Assembly: GCA_964495085.1 (NCBI GenBank) | Contig: CAZBUK010000103.1 | Location: 1-12,029, forward strand | Direction: 5' to 3' | Length of the DNA: 12,029 nt | Source: CAZBUK01 sp964495085 | GTDB lineage: Bacteria; Bacteroidota; Ignavibacteria; T3Sed10-11 | In this document: positions 5,639-12,029 of the stretch, piece by piece | Numbering within the stretch: the first letter of the stretch is position 1 | Layout: each line of letters starts with the position of its first letter | Made by a program: the position numbers and the translations under genes | The notes under the pieces: model-generated | Seen by the model: the letters and a program-made list of their open reading frames with translations, nothing else | Told to the model about the DNA's origin: nothing | The model's database searches: none

Positions 5639-6061
5639 GTGGAACCCAAACAAAAGCACTATGAGACAACGGTCATCATCAATCCCACGCTTGAAGAACC
5701 CCAGATCGAGAACGTGATCAAATCGATCGAAGAGCTGATCACCAAGAACGGCGGGGTTGTCAAGACAGTGGAGCGCTGGGGCCGGAAACGGCTTACGTAC
5801 CCGATCGCAAAACGGAACAACGGATACTATACCATGATTGAATTCGAGTCGGACGGCACGCTGGTAACGAATCTCGAACGCAATTACCAGTACGACGAGA
5901 ACATCATGCGGTATCTGACCGTCCGCCTGGATCAGAAAGCCATGGAGGCGAAAGAAAAGTCGAAACTGAAGCCGGGAGTACCGGAACAGAGCGACGAGCG
6001 CGCACCCGTGGAAAAAGTTCAAGCTGTACAGAGCGAGGAACCCGAGGAAGAAAAGAAATAA
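5639..6061 (+). CDS. rpsF: 30S ribosomal protein S6
   Basis: bS6 binds the central domain of 16S rRNA together with S18. Residues 1-97 form the S6 domain, with HYETTVIINP near the N-terminus and RKRLTYPI (48-55) and NNGYYTMIEF (59-68) typical of the family. Residues 98-140 are a charged extension ending in an acidic stretch, making the protein longer than the usual 95-100 residues. The chosen start is GTG at 5639. A strong AGGAGG at 5620-5625 is 13 bases upstream, longer than ideal. An in-frame ATA at 5633 sits at the optimal 7-base distance and would add Ile-Ala. Genes rpsF-ssb-rpsR-rplI follow the widespread bacterial order. Confidence 0.94.
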   Translation: MEPKQKHYETTVIINPTLEEPQIENVIKSIEELITKNGGVVKTVERWGRKRLTYPIAKRNNGYYTMIEFESDGTLVTNLERNYQYDENIMRYLTVRLDQKAMEAKEKSKLKPGVPEQSDERAPVEKVQAVQSEEPEEEKK

Positions 6062-6133
6062 CAGCAACAACAGCGTACCTTGAGCGGAGCCGATTCTTAA
6101 CAGAATCCACTAACGCACAAACGGAGGTATGCT

Positions 6134-6688
6134 ATGGCCGAGTTAAAAATGCCCGAAATCAACACCGTCATCATTGCGGGTAATCTTACGAAAGATCCCG
6201 TATTCAAAACGACGTCGAACGGTAACACGCTCGTCACGTTTACCATAGCGACGAACAGACGGTACCGCGACAGCAACAACCAGTGGCAGGAAGAGGTTTG
6301 TTTCGTCGGCGTCGTCGCCCGGAACAAACTTGCGGAGAGCTGCCGGGACCGGCTTTCGAAAGGAAGCGCCGTGCTGATCGAGGGAGAGCTGCAGAGCCGC
6401 AACTGGAAAACGGAAACCGGGAACTCGTTCCGCGTCGTGGAGATCAAGGCGCGGCGGATTCAGTTCTTAAGTAAAGTCTTCCTGAATAACGAGGGGACAG
6501 AACCGGATGTAATCAGCGCCGACGAGGATAGCGACGGGGCGGACCGCATTCCGGGGGCCGGTACGTCGTCTCCGCCTGCACCGGATCACGAATCCGACCA
6601 TCCCGTCTCCTTCAGGGATACATCGCTCAAAGAATTTATTTCAAATGAGGAATCCGAGCTGCTGAAGCGGAATAATTCGGATTCCTGA
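6134..6688 (+). CDS. ssb: Single-stranded DNA-binding protein, without acidic tip
   Basis: SSB coats single-stranded DNA during replication, recombination and repair. The OB fold covers about residues 9-112, with INTVIIAGNLTKDP (9-22) at the start and aromatic residues at positions expected to stack on DNA (Trp51, Trp91). A variable acidic, Pro-rich linker follows from about 118. The protein is 184 residues long and ends SELLKRNNSDS. The conserved C-terminal DD(I/L)PF tip, which recruits partner proteins in most bacterial SSBs, is absent, and none is found in the other frames at the 3' end. GGAGG at 6123-6127 is 6 bases before the ATG. Position between rpsF and rpsR is standard. It may be a specialised paralogue, or its partners may use another motif. 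Confidence 0.93.
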   Translation: MAELKMPEINTVIIAGNLTKDPVFKTTSNGNTLVTFTIATNRRYRDSNNQWQEEVCFVGVVARNKLAESCRDRLSKGSAVLIEGELQSRNWKTETGNSFRVVEIKARRIQFLSKVFLNNEGTEPDVISADEDSDGADRIPGAGTSSPPAPDHESDHPVSFRDTSLKEFISNEESELLKRNNSDS

Positions 6689-6718
6689 AGATATATCAAC
6701 CATATAAAGGCACGTGTT

Positions 6719-6979
6719 ATGAGAATGCAGAGGAAGAGACAACAGACGCAGACGCAGCAGGTGAAACGCCGCCGGACATGCAGGTTCTGTGAAAACGATG
6801 AACTCTTTATCGACTATAAAGACGAGAAGAAGCTTCAACGATTCGTCACGGAAGAGGGAAAAATAATCCCCAAACGCGTCACGGGCACCTGCGCAAAACA
6901 TCAACGGGAGCTGAACCTCGCTATCAAGCGTGCGCGACACCTGGCTCTGCTGCCGTTTGTCTCGGATGCAATTCGTTAA
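6719..6979 (+). CDS. rpsR: 30S ribosomal protein S18, zinc-site form
   Basis: bS18 binds next to S6 on the platform of the small subunit. The 86 residues contain the family core, with KRVTGTCAKHQRELNLAIKRAR (from 52) as the clearest signature. Cys21 and Cys24 (CRFC) together with Cys58 and His61 (CAKH) form a probable zinc site, the C+ form of S18; many bacteria have lost it. The N-terminus is Arg/Gln-rich. ATG at 6719 follows AAAGG by 8 bases; an ATG two codons later (6725) is an alternative start. It lies 30 bases after ssb. Confidence 0.95.
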   Translation: MRMQRKRQQTQTQQVKRRRTCRFCENDELFIDYKDEKKLQRFVTEEGKIIPKRVTGTCAKHQRELNLAIKRARHLALLPFVSDAIR

Positions 6980-7000
6980 ACCTATTACGGAGTACAGACG

Positions 7001-7444
7001 ATGAAAGTAATATTACGTGAGAACCTCGATGCGCTCGGTATTATCGGAGACGTCGTCGAGGTGAAGGACGGGTATGCGCGCAACTATCTGATACCCCGGA
7101 AGTTCGCCTTCGAAGCGAATCCTAAAAACCTGCATCAACTGGATGAGCAGAAAAAACAGCTCGAACGCAAACAGGATAAGGAGCTGCACAACGCCCGTGC
7201 GCTCGCAGCCGAACTGGAGAAGGTATCGCTGACCGTACAGATGAAGGTCGGCGAGGACGGCAAGCTGTTCGGCTCCGTGACGACACAGATGATCGCGGAC
7301 GGACTGAAGGAGAAGGGATTCGAGATCGACCGGAAGATCATCACCATTCCCGAGGCGATCAAAGCCCTCGGAATATATACGATCAATATAAAGGTTCACC
7401 GCGAAGTCGAAGCGAACCTCAAGATATGGACAGTCCGGGAATAA
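7001..7444 (+). CDS. rplI: 50S ribosomal protein L9
   Basis: bL9 binds 23S rRNA near the L1 stalk and helps keep the reading frame. The 147 residues match the family length. The N-terminal rRNA-binding domain has MKVILRENLDALG (1-13) and VKDGYARNYLIP (21-32). A long charged helix (about 40-75) joins it to the C-terminal domain, which contains GKLFGSVTTQMI (87-98). CGGAG lies 8 bases before the ATG. It closes the rpsF-ssb-rpsR-rplI cluster and is followed by a 71-base gap before korA. Confidence 0.96.
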   Translation: MKVILRENLDALGIIGDVVEVKDGYARNYLIPRKFAFEANPKNLHQLDEQKKQLERKQDKELHNARALAAELEKVSLTVQMKVGEDGKLFGSVTTQMIADGLKEKGFEIDRKIITIPEAIKALGIYTINIKVHREVEANLKIWTVRE

Positions 7445-7471
7445 CGGGAAAAATCGAACTTTTATAAAAGC

Positions 7472-7491
7472 CGTAGTGTTGGAATACTACG
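7472..7491. other. 8-bp hairpin between rplI and korA
   Basis: CGTAGTGT (7472-7479) pairs with ATACTACG (7484-7491), with one G-T pair and a 4-base loop. It is followed by TTCGTTTAT rather than a continuous T-run, so termination would be weak at best. A TATAAT at 7498-7503 directly follows but has no -35 box at the right distance. Confidence 0.35.
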
Positions 7492-7515
7492 TTCGTTTAT
7501 AATAACCGAAAGACG

Positions 7516-9363
7516 ATGGATCAAAATACAAAACAGAAGAAAACCGAATCGCTCGAAGAGGTTGTCATTCATTTTGCGGGCGATTCGGGCGACGGCATGC
7601 AGCTGACGGGTTCGCAGTTTACGACTTCATCCGCGATCGCCGGAAACGATCTGAACACCTTCCCTGATTTTCCCGCTGAAATCCGCGCACCCGCGGGCAC
7701 CACCTACGGAGTGAGCGGATTTCAGATCCATTTCGGCAGCCGGAAAATCTATACCCCCGGCGATATGTGCGATGTCCTCGTCGCGATGAATCCGGCAGCG
7801 CTGAAGGTCAACATGAAGCATCTGCGCGACGGCGGAACGATTATCGTCAATACGCAGGGCTTCTCCCCGAAAAACCTGAAACTCGCCCATTACGAGGCCA
7901 ACCCGCTCGAGGACGGATCGCTGAGCAACTATCATCTGCACAAAGTGGACATCAGCAAACTGACCGCGAACGCTCTCGAAGATCTGAACCTCGGCTCAAA
8001 GGTCGTCGACCGCTGTAAAAACTTCTTCGCGCTCGGCCTGATGTACTGGATGTACAACCGCCCCGTCGAAGCAACACTCGAATGGATCAAGGAGAAGTTC
8101 AAGAGCAAACCTGAGCTCATAGAGGCGAATACCCGCGCGCTGAAGGCGGGACTCAACTTCGGCGATATCACCGAAGTCTTCACCACCCGCTACGAAGTGC
8201 ACGCGGCGAAGCTCCGGCCGGGCACGTACCGGAACGTTACGGGCAACTCGGCGCTTGCGATCGGTCTGGTGACCGCATCAAAGAAATCCGGACTCGATCT
8301 GTTCCTCGGAGCGTATCCCATAACGCCGGCGAGCGATATACTCCATGAGCTCTCGACCTTGAAAAATTACGGCGTCCGGACCTATCAGGCCGAGGACGAG
8401 ATCGCCGCGATCGCCGCAACTATTGGCGCATCGTACGGCGGAGCATTAGGCGTGACAACGACTTCCGGACCGGGGCTCGCACTCAAGATGGAATCCATCG
8501 GTTTGGCAGTGATGATCGAGCTTCCGCTCGTCATCGTCGACGTACAGCGCGGCGGACCGAGCACGGGACTCCCCACAAAGACAGAACAGGCAGACCTGCT
8601 GCAATCGCTGTTCGGGCGCAACTCCGAAGCTCCGCTCTGCGTCATGGCTGCCGCAACGCCGATCGACTGCTTTCATATGGCCTATGAAGCCTGCCGGGTC
8701 GCGATAACGTATATGACGCCGGTCATTCTGCTTTCCGACGGATATATCGCAAACGGCGCGGAACCCTGGCTCATTCCGAAAGCATCGGACATACCGGATA
8801 TACCCGTGTCGTTCCATTCGGAGACCGAGAATTTCCTTCCGTATGCGCGGAACGAGAAAACGCTCTCGCGTCCATGGGCGATCCCCGGGACGCCGGGACT
8901 CGAACACAGGGTCGGCGGCCTTGAAAAGCAGCATCTCACGGGCAATGTCAGTTACGATCCGGAGAACCATGAGAAAATGGTCAACATGCGCGCCGAGAAG
9001 ATCGAGCGCATCGCGCAGGATATTCCTCCCGCCAGCCCGGAAGGCGACCAGCAGGGAGATCTGTTGATCGTCGGTTGGGGGAGCACCTACGGAGCTATCG
9101 CCTCCGCGGTAATCCGGCAGCGGCGCGCCGGCAAATCGGTCTCTCACCTGCACCTGAAATACCTGAATCCGTTCCCCAAGAACCTGGGCGAGGTATTGTA
9201 CAATTTCAAGAAGGTCCTCATCCCCGAATTGAACAAAGGTCAGCTCAGCATGCTGATCCGATCGAAGTTTCTGATACCTGCGATATCGTATAATAAAGTT
9301 CAGGGACTCCCCTTCAAGGCTGCAGAACTCGAACAGAAAATCGACGAAATCTTAAGAGGCTAA
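7516..9363 (+). CDS. korA: 2-oxoacid:ferredoxin oxidoreductase, gamma-alpha fusion subunit (KorA)
   Basis: With KorB this enzyme interconverts a 2-oxoacid and acyl-CoA plus CO2 using ferredoxin. The two-subunit layout most resembles 2-oxoglutarate oxidoreductase of the (reverse) citric acid cycle. The 615 residues begin with a gamma domain (about 15-195, AGDSGDGMQLTG at 21-32). The alpha pyrimidine-binding domain follows (about 240-430), with YPITPASDI (267-275), the conserved Glu in YQAEDEIAA (290-298) and QRGGPSTGLPTKTEQAD (344-360). A C-terminal transketolase-like domain (about 510-612) has VGWGSTYGAI (519-528). The start gives a short polar leader before the domain; only a weak GAAAG precedes the ATG. 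KorB starts 2 bases after the stop. No ferredoxin-type iron-sulfur domain is present. Substrate preference (2-oxoglutarate rather than pyruvate) rests on family layout. Confidence 0.93.
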   Translation: MDQNTKQKKTESLEEVVIHFAGDSGDGMQLTGSQFTTSSAIAGNDLNTFPDFPAEIRAPAGTTYGVSGFQIHFGSRKIYTPGDMCDVLVAMNPAALKVNMKHLRDGGTIIVNTQGFSPKNLKLAHYEANPLEDGSLSNYHLHKVDISKLTANALEDLNLGSKVVDRCKNFFALGLMYWMYNRPVEATLEWIKEKFKSKPELIEANTRALKAGLNFGDITEVFTTRYEVHAAKLRPGTYRNVTGNSALAIGLVTASKKSGLDLFLGAYPITPASDILHELSTLKNYGVRTYQAEDEIAAIAATIGASYGGALGVTTTSGPGLALKMESIGLAVMIELPLVIVDVQRGGPSTGLPTKTEQADLLQSLFGRNSEAPLCVMAAATPIDCFHMAYEACRVAITYMTPVILLSDGYIANGAEPWLIPKASDIPDIPVSFHSETENFLPYARNEKTLSRPWAIPGTPGLEHRVGGLEKQHLTGNVSYDPENHEKMVNMRAEKIERIAQDIPPASPEGDQQGDLLIVGWGSTYGAIASAVIRQRRAGKSVSHLHLKYLNPFPKNLGEVLYNFKKVLIPELNKGQLSMLIRSKFLIPAISYNKVQGLPFKAAELEQKIDEILRG

Positions 9364-9365
9364 AC

Positions 9366-10400
9366 ATGGCCGACACGGCAGTACAGGAACCAAAAAAATA
9401 CACCGCAAAAGATTTTCAATCGGACCAGGATGTACGCTGGTGTCCGGGCTGCGGTGATTACAGCATACTCGCGCAGACACAACGCGTATTTCCGGACCTG
9501 GGGGTGGACAAAAAAGACGTCGTCTGGGTATCGGGAATCGGCTGCTCGTCGCGATTCCCCTATTACATGTCGACGTACGGTCTTCATGGAATTCACGGCC
9601 GGGCCCCCGCAATTGCAACCGGACTGAAAGCCGCCCGTCCCGATCTCGCCGTATGGGTCGCAACCGGCGACGGAGACCTCCTGAGCATCGGCGGAAACCA
9701 CTTCATTCACGCCTGCAGGCGGAATATCAGTATCAAGATACTCCTCTTCAATAATCAGATCTACGGCCTGACCAAGGGACAATATTCGCCGACGTCCGAA
9801 TACGGAAAAGTAACCAAATCGACTCCCTTCGGGTCGATCGACCATCCCTTTAATCCGATCGCCCTCGCGCTCGGAGCCGAATGCACGTTCGTCGCCCGAT
9901 CGCTCGACCGCGATCCGAAGCATCTGCAAACCATCGTCAAAGCCGCGGGAGAACACAACGGAACCGCCTTCATCGAAGTATACCAGAACTGCAATGTGTT
10001 CAACGATGGCGCATTCTTCCACCTCACTGAAAAGGGACAGAAGGAAGAGAACGTCGTTGTCCTGGAGCATGGAAAACCGCTCATCTTCGGGGCAGAACAG
10101 AATAAAGGTATTAAGCTCGACGGTTCAACTCCGGTCGTTGTCAGACTCGATAACGGGGAATACTCCGCAGACGATCTGCTCGTTCATGACGAGAACCGGA
10201 AGGACGATACGATCGCATACATTCTCTCGAGAATGTTCCAAAATCCGGATGTCCCGACTCCGATCGGTATATTCAGACGGAGCAACCGTCCGACGTACGA
10301 CGCCGACCTAAGCCGCCAGATTAAAATCTCCAAGGAAAAACGAGGGGACGGCGATCTGGACGATTTATTCTCAAAGGGCGAGACCTGGGTGGTCGATTAG
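9366..10400 (+). CDS. korB: 2-oxoacid:ferredoxin oxidoreductase, beta subunit (KorB)
   Basis: This subunit binds thiamine diphosphate and the iron-sulfur cluster of the KorAB enzyme. The thiamine diphosphate motif starts at GDGD (101-104) and ends at NN (129-130). Candidate [4Fe-4S] ligands are Cys26 and Cys29 (WCPGCG), Cys60 (GIGCSSR) and Cys209 (YQNCNVF), a spacing known for this family. The 344 residues are typical. The start is supported by AAGAGG 6 bases upstream, inside the end of korA, and the 2-base intergenic distance indicates coupled translation at equal levels. The last 60 residues are polar and end WVVD. An intrinsic terminator follows 40 bases after the stop. Confidence 0.95.
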   Translation: MADTAVQEPKKYTAKDFQSDQDVRWCPGCGDYSILAQTQRVFPDLGVDKKDVVWVSGIGCSSRFPYYMSTYGLHGIHGRAPAIATGLKAARPDLAVWVATGDGDLLSIGGNHFIHACRRNISIKILLFNNQIYGLTKGQYSPTSEYGKVTKSTPFGSIDHPFNPIALALGAECTFVARSLDRDPKHLQTIVKAAGEHNGTAFIEVYQNCNVFNDGAFFHLTEKGQKEENVVVLEHGKPLIFGAEQNKGIKLDGSTPVVVRLDNGEYSADDLLVHDENRKDDTIAYILSRMFQNPDVPTPIGIFRRSNRPTYDADLSRQIKISKEKRGDGDLDDLFSKGETWVVD

Positions 10401-10440
10401 CCCGGCACGGATCCGCTGCGCGCCTATCCTCAACTATCTT

Positions 10441-10473
10441 GCTTCCCTCGCTTCGCCGGGGGGAGCTTTTTTT
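10441..10473 (+). terminator. Rho-independent terminator after korB
   Basis: GCTTCCCTCG (10441-10450) pairs with CGGGGGGAGC (10457-10466) over 10 base pairs, including two G-T pairs, around a 6-base loop. It is followed at once by seven Ts (10467-10473). This is a clear end to the korAB transcript. Confidence 0.88.
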
Positions 10474-10484
10474 ATGCCGAATCT

Positions 10485-10497
10485 GGAGAAACTCTCC
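10485..10497 (+). promoter_or_regulatory. Small hairpin over the ribosome binding site of nrnA
   Basis: GGAGA (10485-10489) can pair with TCTCC (10493-10497) around AAC. GGAG is the only ribosome binding sequence before the ATG at 10500, 11 bases away, so the hairpin would hide it. The stem is short and may be fortuitous. Confidence 0.3.
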
Positions 10498-10499
10498 GT

Positions 10500-11486
10500 A
10501 TGCAACTAACCGATGTCATAACCCTGCTGAACGGATGTCAGCAATTCGTTCTGACTACGCACATTAATCCCGACGGCGACGGCCTCGGCTCCCAACTCGC
10601 ACTCGGTGAATATCTGATCTCGCTTGGAAAATATGTGCGGATCGTCAATTGCAGTTCGGTGCCGCGGCACTATCGCTTTCTCGATAGTGACGCGCTCCGC
10701 ATCGAGGAGTTTGATCCGGCCGCTCACACCGAAACGATCCGTCATGCCGATTGTATCGTCATTCTCGATACCAATCAACCGGGCCGGCTGGGCATCATGG
10801 AGACATCGGTCCTACAATCCCCCGCCGTGAAAATAGTAATCGACCATCATCTGGACAAAGACAATTTTGCGGATCATTACCTGGTCGACGAATCGGCGGC
10901 AGCTACCGGAGAAATCGTGTACCGGCTGTTGAAAGCGGCTCCGGAATTTACCTTCACGGGACGGACGGCGATAAATCTGTATACCGCCATCATGACCGAC
11001 ACGGGTTCATTTCGATTCCCCAAAACAACCGCCGAAACTCATCGGATAATTGCGGATTTATTGGACTTAACCGTCGATCCGGCTCAAATTCACCTCGAGG
11101 TATATGAACGCGGACCCGCAGCGAGGCTCGTCCTCCTGGGTCGTTCGCTGTCGACGCTCCGAATGTTTCACAACGGCAGACTTGCGTTGATGACAGCCAC
11201 ATCCGATATGTTCCGGGAGACGCAGACCGATCTCCCCGAAACCGACGGTTTCGTAAACTATGCAATGCAGATCGACGGAGTGGTGATCGGTGTGTTCATT
11301 ACCGAGTATAACGGCTCGATCAAGCTCAGCTTCAGGGGCCGGGGTGACGTCTGGGTCAATAAATTCGCGCAGCGGTTCGGCGGAAACGGCCACCAGCATG
11401 CCGCCGGCGCCACCGCGAGCGGAGGAGACCTCGACGCCGTCATCCGCCGGGTTCTCGATCTTGCCGGTGAATTTCTTCCTCAATAA
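10500..11486 (+). CDS. nrnA: DHH/DHHA1 phosphoesterase, NrnA type (oligoribonuclease/pAp phosphatase)
   Basis: Members of this group degrade very short RNAs and pAp (3'-phosphoadenosine 5'-phosphate) in the cytoplasm. The 328 residues match NrnA. The DHH domain has motif I HINPDGDGLGS (21-31, with His21, Asp25, Asp27), motif II Asp90 in VILDTNQ (87-93), the DHH signature Asp115-His116-His117 and Asp167 in IMTDTGSFRF (164-173). ETDGFVNY (247-254) is typical of NrnA. The DHHA1 domain ends with GGNGHQHAAGA (294-304), the substrate-binding glycine motif. RecJ is excluded by length and lack of an OB domain. The exact substrate set cannot be read from the sequence. It follows a terminator by 26 bases, so it must use a promoter overlapping the terminator or readthrough; none is obvious. 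pepA begins 48 bases later. Confidence 0.92.
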   Translation: MQLTDVITLLNGCQQFVLTTHINPDGDGLGSQLALGEYLISLGKYVRIVNCSSVPRHYRFLDSDALRIEEFDPAAHTETIRHADCIVILDTNQPGRLGIMETSVLQSPAVKIVIDHHLDKDNFADHYLVDESAAATGEIVYRLLKAAPEFTFTGRTAINLYTAIMTDTGSFRFPKTTAETHRIIADLLDLTVDPAQIHLEVYERGPAARLVLLGRSLSTLRMFHNGRLALMTATSDMFRETQTDLPETDGFVNYAMQIDGVVIGVFITEYNGSIKLSFRGRGDVWVNKFAQRFGGNGHQHAAGATASGGDLDAVIRRVLDLAGEFLPQ

Positions 11487-11534
11487 AGCTGCTGAATCAC
11501 CATCCTCAGAAATAATAAACGAACAGGGTACCGT

Positions 11535-12029
11535 ATGCTATCAATCCGAGCCGAGTTTGTAGATATCCGCACCGTGAAGACAGATTCACTTGTATACTTC
11601 ATACCGTCGAATTCGCCCCACCGGGATGAATCGATAAAACGACTTGCATCGCTGCTCGGCAAGAGCGATTCGGAAATAATGCTCACGGACCTCAAGAGCG
11701 GCATCGGCGAAACCGCCGTCGGTTACACGGCAGCGCCGGCCAAGGCTCCGCGTCTGATCATTGCGGGTATCGGTAAGACGGATGAACTCACTCCGGAAAT
11801 ACTGCGCCGGGCCGCCGCCGCTGCAGCGCAGCGGGCGGAATCGATTGGTATCGGTTCGGCGGCGTTCATCATGGAAAACCTTCCGGCATATATACCGGGA
11901 ACCGGTGCACCGTACCGGATGATCGCAACGGCTTTGACGGAGGGAATTCTCCTCGGGTCATATTCCTTCGACCTTTACAAATCGGAGCCGAAGGAAAAAA
12001 AGAAAAAGCCGGCTCACTGTATACTTCTT
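11535..12029 (+). CDS. pepA: Leucyl aminopeptidase (M17), N-terminal part, runs off the window
   Basis: The frame is open from ATG 11535 to the last base, giving 165 residues with no stop. They correspond to the N-terminal domain of M17 aminopeptidases. IIAGIGKTDELTPEILRRAA (75-94) is the typical GxG...LT.E..R.AA stretch, and ATALTEGILLGSYSFDLYKS (131-150) matches the conserved segment before the catalytic domain. The metal-binding catalytic domain lies beyond the window, so activity cannot be confirmed. Family members remove N-terminal residues from peptides in the cytoplasm, and some also bind DNA. An ACAGGG ends 6 bases before the ATG as a moderate ribosome binding site. It is probably co-transcribed with nrnA. 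The lysine-rich linker EKKKKP (154-159) is a local peculiarity. Confidence 0.88.
   Translation, partial: MLSIRAEFVDIRTVKTDSLVYFIPSNSPHRDESIKRLASLLGKSDSEIMLTDLKSGIGETAVGYTAAPAKAPRLIIAGIGKTDELTPEILRRAAAAAAQRAESIGIGSAAFIMENLPAYIPGTGAPYRMIATALTEGILLGSYSFDLYKSEPKEKKKKPAHCILL

Noticed and set aside
7472..7503. Terminator plus TATAAT promoter between rplI and korA
   Set aside because: The hairpin lacks a T-run, and TATAAT at 7498-7503 has no -35 box at proper spacing and would give a leader of only a few bases.
9360..10070. Long minus-strand open frame opposite korB (236 codons), and a similar one at 8446-9153 opposite korA
   Set aside because: Both lie entirely opposite well-supported genes and have no recognisable motifs. 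They are shadows of codon bias in the sense genes.

Overview
The window looks like a bacterial chromosome segment of roughly 50% GC. It probably comes from an anaerobe in or near the FCB group (Chlorobiota/Ignavibacteriota-like). This placement is an inference from four things: the order prs-rplY(CTC type)-pth followed by rpsF-ssb-rpsR-rplI, a gamma-alpha fused KorA with KorB, a membrane pyrophosphatase, and GIY-YIG ORFs joined to tRNA genes. No marker here fixes the phylum.

Layout. Positions 1-426 are AT-rich and gene-free, with a perfect 33-bp tandem duplication and one good sigma70-type promoter. Positions 427-1206 hold an unusual tandem array: a decayed tRNA-Gln copy, an intact tRNA-Gln(UUG), a GIY-YIG nuclease ORF interrupted by a 100-N assembly gap, a partial tRNA-Gln relic, a second intact GIY-YIG ORF, another relic, and a third GIY-YIG ORF cut off after 14 codons. 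Each ORF starts 4 nt after a tRNA 3' end and the two full ones stop inside the next relic. This array is the most interesting part of the window.

Positions 1278-7444 form a one-directional block. It contains prs (PRPP synthesis), rplY (L25/TL5), pth (peptidyl-tRNA hydrolase), hppA (K+-dependent, probably Na+-pumping pyrophosphatase), rpsF, ssb, rpsR and rplI. Most are translation genes; PRPP and pyrophosphate metabolism accompany them. The SSB lacks the usual acidic tip, and rpsF has an odd start region.

Positions 7516-10400 encode KorA and KorB, a two-subunit ferredoxin-dependent 2-oxoacid (probably 2-oxoglutarate) oxidoreductase, ended by a clear intrinsic terminator at 10441-10473. After it come an NrnA-type DHH/DHHA1 phosphoesterase and the N-terminal part of an M17 leucyl aminopeptidase that runs off the end. 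Every gene seen is on the plus strand.
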